From Flavobacterium sp. (GTDB taxonomy: Bacteria > Bacteroidota > Bacteroidia > Flavobacteriales > Flavobacteriaceae), in the NCBI RefSeq assembly GCF_029945805.1, contig NZ_JAQSDH010000045.1, positions 1 to 64,000 on the forward strand: 64,000 nt of DNA. Reading direction: 5' to 3'. The position numbers were made by a program, and so were the translations under genes. How positions within the stretch are numbered: position 1 is the stretch's first letter; each line of letters opens with the position of its first letter. The notes under the pieces were generated by a model. It saw only the letters and a program-made list of their open reading frames with translations, was not told the origin of the DNA and did not search any database. Positions 25,655 to 33,005 of the stretch are shown piece by piece.

Positions 25655-25773
25655 GTTTTTCTAATTGAACTCAAAATAAGGTAAAAATCTATTTTTCATT
25701 AAACTAATGATAATTGCATCAATGGGTTTATTTATAAGTATTTATAACCTGAAAACCTCTAACCCTTCTTAAA

Positions 25774-27063
25774 TTATCCTTTTAAAATTCCTTGTTTTAG
25801 TATTTGTCCAAAGTTATACATGTCTTCGTACGAGCAGTAAAATGGTGCTGGTGCAAAACGAATTACGTTTGGTTCGCGCCAATCGGTGATTACTCCGTTT
25901 TTCATTAGGTAATCAAATAAACTTCTACCTTGTCCGTGGAGTAAAACCGATAATTGACAGGCTCGTTCTTCTTGATTTGTTGGCGTTATGATTTCGAATT
26001 CGGTTCCGTCGATTTCTTTGTCGATTTCGCGTAATACGAATTCTAAATAGGCTGTAATTTGATTTCTTTTTTGGATTAGTTTATCCATTCCGACTTCTGC
26101 GAATAATTCCACCGAAGCCAAATAAGGCGCTAAAGACAAAATCGGTAAATTACTTATTTGCCAACCATCGGCTCCGTGAACAGGATCAAACGTTGGTTCC
26201 ATTTTGAAACGACGTTCTTTATTGTGTCCCCACCAACCTGCAAATCTTGGTAAATCGGCTTGATGGTGTTTTTCATGGATGAAGCAACCCGAAGCATTTC
26301 CCGGGCCAGAATTCATGTATTTATAAGAGCACCAAGCCGCAAAATCTACGTTCCAATCGTGCAATTCTAATTTGATGTTTCCGGCAGCATGCGCTAAATC
26401 AAAACCAACTACAGCTCCGGCTTTGTGACCGACTTCGGTAATGGCTTTCATATCGAAAACTTGTCCAGTGTAATAATTCACTCCACCGATTAATACCAAT
26501 GCTAATTCATCACCAACTTCATTGATTTTAGCCAAAATGTCTTCTAACCGAATGTTGTGTTCACCCTCTCTACGTTTGATTTCAACTATTGCATCCTCTT
26601 TATTTATCCCGAAGTTTCGGGAATGAAAATCCACCTGACTTTGAAACATATATTGATCAGACGGAAAGGCTTTTTCTTCACAGATGATTTTGTAACGTGT
26701 TTTTGTTGGACGATAAAAGGAAACCATCAGTAAGTGTAAATTTACTGTCAACGTATTCATCACCGTAATTTCTGAAGGCTTTGCTCCAACCAATTTACTT
26801 AACGGATTCGCAAAACGTTCGTGATAATCCCACCACGGTTTTTCGGAATAGAAATGACCTTCAACGGCAAGATTTGCCCAATCATTCATTACATCGTCAA
26901 CATATTTTTTAGTGCGTTTGGGTTGTAATCCTAACGAATTTCCGGTGAAATAGATCACCTCTTTTCCGTTGTGCTGTGGAAAAATGAATTCGTTTCTGTA
27001 GTCTTTTAAATCGTCTTGAGCATCGAGTTGCTGCGCAAATTCGAGTGTATTTTGAAATGTCAT
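25774..27063 (-). CDS. kynU: Kynureninase
   Basis: This 429-residue PLP enzyme cleaves kynurenine or 3-hydroxykynurenine to (3-hydroxy)anthranilate and alanine. The region FDLAHAAGNIKLELHDWNVDFAAWCSYKYMNSGPG matches kynureninases; the Lys in CSYKYMN is the PLP Schiff base and the Asp in FDLAHA contacts PLP. It agrees in length with the family, apart from about four extra residues in HSRNFGINKED. There the coding DNA contains the palindrome TCCCGAAACTTCGGGA, also present upstream of queE. It is probably the catabolic or NAD-branch partner of kmo. Confidence 0.93.
   Translation of the reverse strand: MTFQNTLEFAQQLDAQDDLKDYRNEFIFPQHNGKEVIYFTGNSLGLQPKRTKKYVDDVMNDWANLAVEGHFYSEKPWWDYHERFANPLSKLVGAKPSEITVMNTLTVNLHLLMVSFYRPTKTRYKIICEEKAFPSDQYMFQSQVDFHSRNFGINKEDAIVEIKRREGEHNIRLEDILAKINEVGDELALVLIGGVNYYTGQVFDMKAITEVGHKAGAVVGFDLAHAAGNIKLELHDWNVDFAAWCSYKYMNSGPGNASGCFIHEKHHQADLPRFAGWWGHNKERRFKMEPTFDPVHGADGWQISNLPILSLAPYLASVELFAEVGMDKLIQKRNQITAYLEFVLREIDKEIDGTEFEIITPTNQEERACQLSVLLHGQGRSLFDYLMKNGVITDWREPNVIRFAPAPFYCSYEDMYNFGQILKQGILKG
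26607..26622. repeat. TCCCGAAGTTTCGGGA palindrome inside kynU
   Basis: This perfect 16-base palindrome is identical to the one at 7466-7481. In frame it encodes the SRNFG part of kynU, where human kynureninase has a shorter HG sequence by my recollection. Confidence 0.7.
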
Positions 27064-27084
27064 TGGTGTATTTATTTGTGTTGT

Positions 27085-27130
27085 AAAAGTAGAAAAAAAG
27101 GGAAAAGTAAAAAGGGAAAAGTAAAAAGAA
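27085..27130. repeat. GTAAAAAGGGAAAA microsatellite
   Basis: Units of (a)gggaaaagtaaaa are repeated about three times directly upstream of kynU. Confidence 0.6.
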
Positions 27131-27149
27131 ATTTAACTATAGATTGTAT

Positions 27150-27293
27150 TTAGCCCTGATGGCAGTGGAAATCCTTTTTTTATTTTATGAAAGCATCTCG
27201 AGTGCGCTCGATGTGACAAAAAAAAGATTGCAACGGACAGCAGGAATAGGGTTTATTGAAATGCCCGAACCATTCGCTCCTAAAAAAAAATCC
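27150..27293 (+). repeat. Interspersed palindromic element, copy D
   Basis: The element begins TAGCCCTGATGGCAGTGG, then ATCCTTTTTTT. A central loop carries a CTCGAGTGCGCTCGATGTGACA repeat unit. It ends AAAAAAAGATTGCAACGGACAGCAGG and AATGCCCGAACCATTCGCTCCTAA. The right-hand tail is nearly the same as that of copy E at 44.4 kb. It lies between queA (3' side) and kynU (5' side). Confidence 0.65.
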
Positions 27294-27321
27294 CAATCTA
27301 GTTATTGACTAGATTGGGACT
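27289..27321. terminator. Terminator hairpin downstream of queA
   Basis: TCCCAATCTAGT and ACTAGATTGGGA form a perfect 12-bp stem around TATTG, with an A run on the left. On the minus strand the hairpin is followed by TTTTTTTT, so it terminates queA transcription about 45 bases after its stop codon. Confidence 0.85.
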
Positions 27322-27330
27322 ACTATATAA

Positions 27331-27356
27331 GCACTTCGACTGCGCTCAGCGTGACA
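27331..27356. repeat. CTTCGACTGCGCTCAG short repeat
   Basis: GCACTTCGACTGCGCTCAGCGTGACA is a standard copy of the roughly 25-base dispersed repeat, located 8 bases after the queA stop codon. Confidence 0.7.
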
Positions 27357-27363
27357 ATTCAGA

Positions 27364-28413
27364 TTAAATAATCAACATGGCGTCTCCGTAAGAGTAGAAA
27401 CGGTATTTTTCTTTGATTGCTTCTTCGTAAGCTTTTTTCATCAAATCGTGACCACAGAAAGCAGAAACCATCATTAACAATGTCGATTTTGGTGTGTGGA
27501 AATTGGTCACCATACAATCAGCGATACTGAAATCGTAGGGTGGAAAAATGAATTTGTTGGTCCACCCTGAGAAGGTATTCAACGTTCTTTGTGATGAAAC
27601 GGCACTTTCTATGGCACGCATAGAAGTGGTTCCGATACAGCAAATTCTTTTCTTTTTTACTTTGGCAGAATTCACAATATCACACGCTTCTTGAGTAATG
27701 ATTAATTCTTCTGAATCCATTTTGTGTTTTGATAAATCTTCTACTTCCACTGGATTGAACGTTCCTAAACCAACGTGTAACGTAACTTCAGCAAAGTCAA
27801 TTCCTTTGATTTCTAATTTTTTCAAAAGGTGTTTTGAGAAGTGTAAACCTGCAGTTGGTGCAGCTACAGCCCCTTCTTCTTTGGCATAAATAGTTTGGTA
27901 ACGCTCCGCATCTTCAGGCGTTACTTCACGACTGATGTATTTTGGTATTGGTGTTTCTCCAAGCTCCGTCAATTTTCTTCTGAATTCTTCGTACGAACCA
28001 TCGTAAAGGAAACGCAATGTTCTTCCGCGAGAGGTCGTATTGTCGATTACTTCGGCTACTAATGAATCATCATCACCAAAATATAATTTGTTCCCAATTC
28101 TGATTTTACGTGCTGGATCAACCAATACATCCCAAAGACGTTGCTCAGCATTTAATTCTCTTAATAAGAAAACTTCAATTCTGGCTCCGGTTTTTTCTTT
28201 GTTTCCGTACATACGAGCTGGAAACACTTTGGTATTGTTCAAAATCATTACATCTCCGTCATCAAAATAGTTAATGATGTCTTTGAACATTTTGTGTTCT
28301 ATGGTTTTTTCTTTTCTGTTAATAACCATTAATCTGGCTTCGTCTCTATTTTCGGCTGGGTATTCTGCTAATAATTCGGTCGGAAGATTGAATTGGAAAT
28401 GAGATAACTTCAT
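27364..28413 (-). CDS. queA: S-adenosylmethionine:tRNA ribosyltransferase-isomerase QueA
   Basis: This 349-residue enzyme transfers and isomerises the ribosyl part of SAM to preQ1-tRNA to make epoxyqueuosine. Family marks are FDLPTELLA-like [22 protein letters not shown] at the N-terminus, [15 protein letters not shown], then [15 protein letters not shown] and the C-terminal [18 protein letters not shown]. The length agrees with the family. A promoter candidate is upstream (28473-28504). Confidence 0.95.
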   Translation of the reverse strand: MKLSHFQFNLPTELLAEYPAENRDEARLMVINRKEKTIEHKMFKDIINYFDDGDVMILNNTKVFPARMYGNKEKTGARIEVFLLRELNAEQRLWDVLVDPARKIRIGNKLYFGDDDSLVAEVIDNTTSRGRTLRFLYDGSYEEFRRKLTELGETPIPKYISREVTPEDAERYQTIYAKEEGAVAAPTAGLHFSKHLLKKLEIKGIDFAEVTLHVGLGTFNPVEVEDLSKHKMDSEELIITQEACDIVNSAKVKKKRICCIGTTSMRAIESAVSSQRTLNTFSGWTNKFIFPPYDFSIADCMVTNFHTPKSTLLMMVSAFCGHDLMKKAYEEAIKEKYRFYSYGDAMLII

Positions 28414-28472
28414 TTAATATTAGATTTTAGATATTAGATTTCAGATAAATACACCTGAAATTTGAACGATTG

Positions 28473-28504
28473 CAAATATACGATTGTCAAATAGGCGTTG
28501 TCAA
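28473..28504 (-). promoter_or_regulatory. Promoter candidate for queA
   Basis: On the minus strand TTG (28502-28504) and TATATTTG (28473-28480) are separated by 21 bases and lie 60 bases upstream of the start codon. Both elements fit the Bacteroidetes consensus. Confidence 0.5.
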
Positions 28505-28579
28505 GTGTTTTACTGTTTATTTTCAGAAAGTTGCAAAATCTAAGAGTTTCAAAGCTTCAAAGTCCGAGAAGCAATGAGT

Positions 28580-29830
28580 TTACTGGATTTTCTGAAGGTC
28601 AAAACCTATTGCTTTCAAATCGTCCCAAAAGCTTGGATAGGATTTTGAAACTACTTCCGCATCTTCAATAATTATATTCGTTTTTAAAGCCAAAGGCGCG
28701 AAAGCCATTGCCATTCGGTGGTCTTGATAGGTTTTAATTTTTACATCTGAATTGATTTTATCGGATGCTTCTAAAGTCAGGCTTTCATTGGTAACCGTGA
28801 CATGTGCACCTAATTTTTCGAGCTCGATTTTAAGCGCTACTACTCTATCGGTTTCTTTTATTTTCAACGTATGCAAACCTTTTAAATGGCAACTAATTCC
28901 GAGTCCGAAACAAGTCACAGCGATGGTTTGAGCTATGTCGGGAGCGTTGTTTAATTGACAATTGATAATTTGTGATTGACAATTAGAAACTTTTTGTAGC
29001 TGGATTGTATCCTTTAGAAAAACAGTCACAACTCCAAAATTTTCATAGATTTCAGCTAAAACAGAGTCGCCTTGTAAACTGTTTTGTTTGTAATTGGATA
29101 AAGTAATTTCCGTTCCGATTTCGGATAATGCTACGATTGAATAAAAATAGGAAGCCGAGGACCAATCGGATTCAATTAATAATTGATAATTGATAATTGA
29201 TAATTTTGGTTTTACTATAATTATGTTGCTCACAAAAGACGTTTCAACTCCGATTTCGTTTAGCAAAGCTAAAGTCATTTTGATGTACGGAATGGATGTG
29301 ACTTTGCCTTCTAAAGTGAATTCTAAACCATTTTCTAATTTGGGTGCAATGAGTAAAAGTGCCGAAATATATTGACTGCTAACATTTGCGGCAAGCGAAA
29401 CTTTGTTCTGAATTAATTTTTTTCCTTTGATTCTGATTGGTGGAAAACCATCATTTTCTTCGTAGCTGATTTCGGCTCCAAGTTGGCGTAAAGCATCAAC
29501 TAAAATTTTGATTGGACGCTCTTTCATTCTGGTTGAACCTGTAAGTACAACTTCATTATTTTCTTGAATGGCGAAATAGGCTGTCAGAAAGCGCATAGCT
29601 GTTCCTGCGTGGTGAATATTGAATTCCCTCGACTGCGCTCGGGATGACAAATCATCTGTCAATGCTTGCAGCATCACTTCTGAATCATCCGAATTTGAAG
29701 CATTTTCCAATTTTAGATTTGGATATAAAGCCTGAAGCAATAACAATCTGTTCGTTTCCGATTTGGAACCCGTAATTGTAACTTTTAGCTTTTGACTTTC
29801 GACTTTCGACTTCTGTAAATAGAGCATCAT
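28580..29830 (-). CDS. aroA: 3-phosphoshikimate 1-carboxyvinyltransferase (EPSP synthase)
   Basis: This shikimate-pathway enzyme joins PEP to shikimate-3-phosphate. I place the start at the ATG at 29830, which overlaps the stop codon of the SMR gene (ATGA). The longer ORF start would extend well into that gene. The protein then has 416 residues. Motifs are TGSKSETNRLLLLQA (phosphate/PEP site), NIHHAGTAMRFLTAYFA (normally NSGTAMR), TGSTRMKERPI and KETDRVVALKIELEKLGA. Several segments are translated from dispersed repeats: KSKVESQKLKV, SSRAQSREF, LSIINYQLL and NCQSQIINCQL. They are at surface-like positions and the active-site motifs are preserved. Confidence 0.9.
   Translation of the reverse strand: MMLYLQKSKVESQKLKVTITGSKSETNRLLLLQALYPNLKLENASNSDDSEVMLQALTDDLSSRAQSREFNIHHAGTAMRFLTAYFAIQENNEVVLTGSTRMKERPIKILVDALRQLGAEISYEENDGFPPIRIKGKKLIQNKVSLAANVSSQYISALLLIAPKLENGLEFTLEGKVTSIPYIKMTLALLNEIGVETSFVSNIIIVKPKLSIINYQLLIESDWSSASYFYSIVALSEIGTEITLSNYKQNSLQGDSVLAEIYENFGVVTVFLKDTIQLQKVSNCQSQIINCQLNNAPDIAQTIAVTCFGLGISCHLKGLHTLKIKETDRVVALKIELEKLGAHVTVTNESLTLEASDKINSDVKIKTYQDHRMAMAFAPLALKTNIIIEDAEVVSKSYPSFWDDLKAIGFDLQKIQ
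28955..28992. repeat. AATTGACAATTGATAATTTGTGATTGACAATT minisatellite inside aroA
   Basis: The coding DNA has repeated (aatt)gacaatt units, translated as NCQSQIINCQLN. Similar intergenic runs flank the four-helix-bundle gene at 30.2-30.6 kb. Confidence 0.6.
29176..29207. repeat. AATTGATAATTGATAATTG minisatellite inside aroA
   Basis: Three to four 9-10 base units ttgataa(tt) are read as KLSIINYQLLIE between a beta strand and the conserved SDWSSASY segment. Confidence 0.65.
29622..29651. repeat. CTCGACTGCGCTCGGGATGACA repeat inside aroA
   Basis: This is a copy of the dispersed repeat with its TC-CTCGACTGCGCTCGGGATGACA form, read as DDLSSRAQSREF immediately before the conserved HHAGTAMR motif. 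Confidence 0.8.
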
Positions 29831-30153
29831 TCTGAAACTGCTTTTAAACCAATAACTGAAATTATTAAGGTACTGATAAAAAATACACGCCAAAAAGTTG
29901 CAGGTTCTTTAAAGATAAAAATCCCGACCAAAACACTACCTACTGCTCCAATTCCGGTCCAAACTGCATAAGCTGTTCCGATTGGAAGCTCTCTAGTGAC
30001 TTTAACCAACAATACCATGCTGATGGTTAAGCAAATCAGAAATCCAACATACCAGATATAAACCATATTCCCTGTTGCTTCTTTGGCTTTGCCTAAACAA
30101 GTCGCAAATCCGACTTCGAACAATCCGGCGATAATTAATAAAATCCAGTTCAT
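29827..30153 (-). CDS. SMR-family efflux protein (SugE/Gdx-like)
   Basis: The 108-residue protein has four transmembrane helices of the small multidrug resistance family. The essential membrane Glu lies in LLIIAGLFEVGFA (Glu13). The run LPIGTAYAVWTGIGAVGSVLVG is shared with SugE/Gdx guanidinium exporters as well as QacE-type exporters. A single SMR gene usually makes a dual-topology homodimer. No guanidine riboswitch was recognised upstream. Its stop codon overlaps the aroA start, indicating co-transcription and coupling. Confidence 0.88.
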   Translation of the reverse strand: MNWILLIIAGLFEVGFATCLGKAKEATGNMVYIWYVGFLICLTISMVLLVKVTRELPIGTAYAVWTGIGAVGSVLVGIFIFKEPATFWRVFFISTLIISVIGLKAVSE

Positions 30154-30154
30154 T

Positions 30155-30200
30155 TTTTTAATGGTGAATTGTAAATGGTGAGTTGTGAACGTAATAGTGA
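30155..30200. repeat. AATGGTGAATTGTAAATGGTGAG minisatellite, left flank of the four-helix-bundle gene
   Basis: Units of (a)atggtgaattgt(a) occur just 3' of the four-helix-bundle gene, before the SMR start. They are roughly inverted relative to the run on the other side of that gene. Confidence 0.5.
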
Positions 30201-30204
30201 ACGT

Positions 30205-30567
30205 TTATTGCTTTCCAATCTTCTGTTTTGTTGTGATGATAATTGATGCTAAAATTTTATTAATTTCAACTATATCATTTTTTAGTGATTGAAATTGTGA
30301 TTTATCTAAATAGTCTGACTGAAACAATAATTCTAACCAATAATCAGATTCGTTAGCTTCCTTCTGAGCAATTGCGAGCTTATGTATAAAGTCTAATTTG
30401 CTTTCTGCTTGCTCAGCCTCACGAACAAGAGCACCTACAGCTGTTCCACTTCTTAATAATTGCTTACTGATTACAAATTCTTTTTTTTCTTTACAAAGAT
30501 ATTTATACAAGTTAACAATCCTTAATGCAAAAGCAAATGATTTTACTTTAATTATATTTTCAGCCAT
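30205..30567 (-). CDS. Four-helix-bundle protein (23S rRNA intervening-sequence protein family)
   Basis: This 120-residue all-helical protein resembles the S23/IVP family: KVKSFAFALRIVNLYKYL at the start, RSGTAVGALVREAEQAESKLDFIHKLAIAQKEANESDYWLELL in the middle. Members were first seen encoded in intervening sequences of 23S rRNA but are also found as free genes, often several per genome in Bacteroidetes. No biochemical role is established. Here it sits between the mazG-like gene and the SMR gene, flanked on both sides by related AT-rich minisatellites. That suggests it arrived as a cassette. Confidence 0.82.
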   Translation of the reverse strand: MAENIIKVKSFAFALRIVNLYKYLCKEKKEFVISKQLLRSGTAVGALVREAEQAESKLDFIHKLAIAQKEANESDYWLELLFQSDYLDKSQFQSLKNDIVEINKILASIIITTKQKIGKQ

Positions 30568-30625
30568 ACTATACTTTTAATGGTCAATGAATTACAATTC
30601 AAAATTTACCATTCACAATTTACAA
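30568..30625. repeat. AATTTACCATTCACAATTTACAATT minisatellite, right flank of the four-helix-bundle gene
   Basis: Units such as tttaccattcacaattta are related, in inverted orientation, to the run at 30155-30200. Confidence 0.5.
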
Positions 30626-30952
30626 TTATTTCAGTTTTTCATTATTGTGATGACGATCGTGATCGCGGTTGGTTTTTAAATCTAGTTTTTTATCAAACGC
30701 AGCTTGTAAGTCAATTCCCGTTTGGTTTGCCAGACATAGAACTACAAAAACTACGTCGGCTAATTCTTCACCAAGATCTTTGTTTTTGTCGCTTTCCTTT
30801 TCGGATTGTTCACCATATCTTCGGGCAATAATTCGGGCTACTTCACCAACTTCTTCCGTTAGTTGCGCCATATTGGTTAATTCGTTAAAATAACGAACTC
30901 CGTGATTTTTAATCCAATTGTCAACTTCTAGTTGGGAGTTTTTTAGATTCAT
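30626..30952 (-). CDS. MazG-like nucleotide pyrophosphohydrolase
   Basis: The 108-residue protein is a single all-alpha MazG-like domain. The metal-binding pattern is LTEEVGEVARIIARRYG (ExxE region, about residues 31-47) followed by GEELADVVFVVLCLANQTGID (ExxD region). It should hydrolyse NTPs or a modified nucleotide to NMP and pyrophosphate, as a house-cleaning activity. The C-terminus TNRDHDRHHNNEKLK is His-rich and translated from a low-complexity stretch. It is the first gene of a leftward group with the four-helix-bundle, SMR and aroA genes; a -7 element (TATCTTTG, 30983-30990) is just upstream. Confidence 0.88.
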   Translation of the reverse strand: MNLKNSQLEVDNWIKNHGVRYFNELTNMAQLTEEVGEVARIIARRYGEQSEKESDKNKDLGEELADVVFVVLCLANQTGIDLQAAFDKKLDLKTNRDHDRHHNNEKLK

Positions 30953-30982
30953 TGTTTTTGTAGCTTATTAAATTCAGTAAGC

Positions 30983-30990
30983 CAAAGATA
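30983..30990 (-). promoter_or_regulatory. -7 promoter element for the mazG-like operon
   Basis: TATCTTTG on the minus strand fits TAnnTTTG, 31 bases upstream of the start codon. No good -33 TTG was found. Confidence 0.45.
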
Positions 30991-31012
30991 CAATTCCGAA
31001 ATAATAAAACGG

Positions 31013-33001
31013 CTAAACTTTTTTCAGGACAATTTTTTCTGTTTGTTTACTGACGATTTCCTTAAAGAAATTTTTTAGCGCTAAATAATATTCCGCTGGG
31101 ATAACTGCTTGATTTAAATCCAACGTATAAAGCACCTGAATCTGATTTCCCGTAGTAGAAATAACGTATTTGAAACTCCCTAGATTATCTGGCAAGGCTA
31201 CTGCTTTTGACTCTGGAAGTGTTTCAACTGTATAACCAGCTGGGAAAATTAAACTGATATTAAACTTGTCCTGATTGGGAAACATAAAATCTACAGGATA
31301 TTCACGTACCTCTTGCTTGAACGGATTGTCACTTCTTGCAAAAAATAAAAACGGTGAAACATACATTTTATCACCAATTCCTTCAACGGAATTAGTCGAA
31401 GTAAACGAATAATTCTCGATAATTGGCAAAGCAAAATCGGTAGTATTCTGAACATCATATTCCGATATGTTCAGTCCTGTACTTCTTTTTTCAAGTTTTT
31501 CGATATAACTTTCTTTGGCAATTCCGCTGTATCTTTCTCTAAAAACTAACGCATTATAATCAAAATATTGTTCTCTGATTTTTCCTGAAACTTCGCCTTG
31601 TGGTGAAATAGTGGCCATAATATTGATTACCTCCTTTGAATTCGATTTTGGCATAAGATCAATATCCGCAGAACTTCCGTCTTTCTTGATTAATCGTCCT
31701 GAAGTATTTAAATCTCGAACAGGCAAAATGTTTAGATCCGCGTACTTGCTCGTGGCATCTAAAAGAATCGTTTTTTCATCTATATTGACAGCAGCGATTA
31801 CGTAATTAAAAAGTGTTCTGTTCGGAAATAAAGCTACGCCATTATCTCTTGTACTCACTAAAACCGGATTGGCTTCAACACCAGCCATTCTTAACATTGC
31901 AACTAATAGTAAATTAATTTCGGCAACATTGCCCACTTTATTGGCGTAAGCTACCTCCATTTTTGTTCTCGGGTAATAGCCATATTTTCCATTCCAATTC
32001 ATTCTGTTTTTAACAAAATTGAATACTTTTTGAGTGTTTTCTTCTGGCGTTGCTCCAGAGTTTATAAACAGTCTCGCATCATTTAAAAAATAGTCAAATT
32101 TGCTTATCGCAGTATTGAATTCTTCTTCTTCAAAAATTGATTTGGCAACCGCTTCCCAAGTTGTGGCAATTTGCTTAACTGGTTGATCAGGCATTCTTAT
32201 CAATTGTAATTCATGCACTATTTTACCGAGATAATTATCGATGTTATTTACATAACTTTCCTCTTTAATTGCTGGTATGTCTTTAACCTTGTATGTTGTC
32301 TTAATCTGCTTAAAACTTATCCATTTGGTTTGATTGTAGACATCATTAAGTGCTTGTGATGTACTTTCTATTTTTTCTTCTTTAGCAACATCAACAAAGC
32401 CAATTTGTATTCCTTTATAGATATACATTTCAGGAATTTCGGTGACGAATTCAACCGTATTGACCGGAATATCATATTGGAATTGAAAATCGGGTAAAGT
32501 GGCGATATTTTCCGTTTTTAATTCGTACTCCAGCTCAATGATTGATCCTTCCTTTACATTGGGAAAGGTTAACGATTTTACTTTCCAAAACTGATTACTA
32601 TTTTCTACAAATTTCCCTTCATCGCTAACTTTGGCTTTTACCACTTTATCGTTCTCTAAATTATAAGTGTAGGCACTTTCAATCTTTACTGATTCATCAT
32701 TAAGATTATCATAACCAACATAATAAGGTATTTTGAAATTAGCCCATTTAAGCCCTTCTTTTTTATAGATTTTAAGTTTTATTTGGAATTGTGTATATGA
32801 AACAAACTTACTTTCGCTTAATAAAAATTTAAATGTTGTCTTTCCCTTTTTAAATAAAATTGCCGCCGAAGCACTAGTGTCTTTCTGACTTTTCTTCTCG
32901 ACCAGTTCTTCTTTTGTGACTCTATCCAATTCTAATTTTTGCGCAGTTGCATGGAAGGAGACCATGACAAAAAGAAGAAGAGAAAAACTTAATTTGATCA
33001 T
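31013..33001 (-). CDS. DUF3857 transglutaminase-like protein lacking catalytic residues (paralogue 2)
   Basis: The 662-residue secreted protein (signal peptide ending ATAQ at about residue 20) has an N-terminal DUF3857 beta domain, a transglutaminase-like core and a C-terminal beta domain. In active relatives the core nucleophile is Cys in a GDCK-like motif. Here the same place reads GNVAEINLLLVAMLRMAGVEANPVLVSTRDNG, without Cys. The later His position reads NYVIAAVN, and only the LLDATS Asp is kept. It is likely a non-catalytic binding or scaffolding protein. It is the last of three tandem genes, 4 bases behind its close paralogue. Confidence 0.8.
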   Translation of the reverse strand: MIKLSFSLLLFVMVSFHATAQKLELDRVTKEELVEKKSQKDTSASAAILFKKGKTTFKFLLSESKFVSYTQFQIKLKIYKKEGLKWANFKIPYYVGYDNLNDESVKIESAYTYNLENDKVVKAKVSDEGKFVENSNQFWKVKSLTFPNVKEGSIIELEYELKTENIATLPDFQFQYDIPVNTVEFVTEIPEMYIYKGIQIGFVDVAKEEKIESTSQALNDVYNQTKWISFKQIKTTYKVKDIPAIKEESYVNNIDNYLGKIVHELQLIRMPDQPVKQIATTWEAVAKSIFEEEEFNTAISKFDYFLNDARLFINSGATPEENTQKVFNFVKNRMNWNGKYGYYPRTKMEVAYANKVGNVAEINLLLVAMLRMAGVEANPVLVSTRDNGVALFPNRTLFNYVIAAVNIDEKTILLDATSKYADLNILPVRDLNTSGRLIKKDGSSADIDLMPKSNSKEVINIMATISPQGEVSGKIREQYFDYNALVFRERYSGIAKESYIEKLEKRSTGLNISEYDVQNTTDFALPIIENYSFTSTNSVEGIGDKMYVSPFLFFARSDNPFKQEVREYPVDFMFPNQDKFNISLIFPAGYTVETLPESKAVALPDNLGSFKYVISTTGNQIQVLYTLDLNQAVIPAEYYLALKNFFKEIVSKQTEKIVLKKV

Positions 33002-33005
33002 ATTT

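Noticed and set aside
29831-29893. Upstream start of aroA in the ORF list
   Set aside because: It would run inside the SMR gene in another frame; the ATG overlapping the SMR stop gives the normal EPSP synthase N-terminus.
29827-30204. Guanidine riboswitch for the SMR exporter
   Set aside because: The upstream gap is only about 50 bases of minisatellite and shows no conserved guanidine-I, II or III features.
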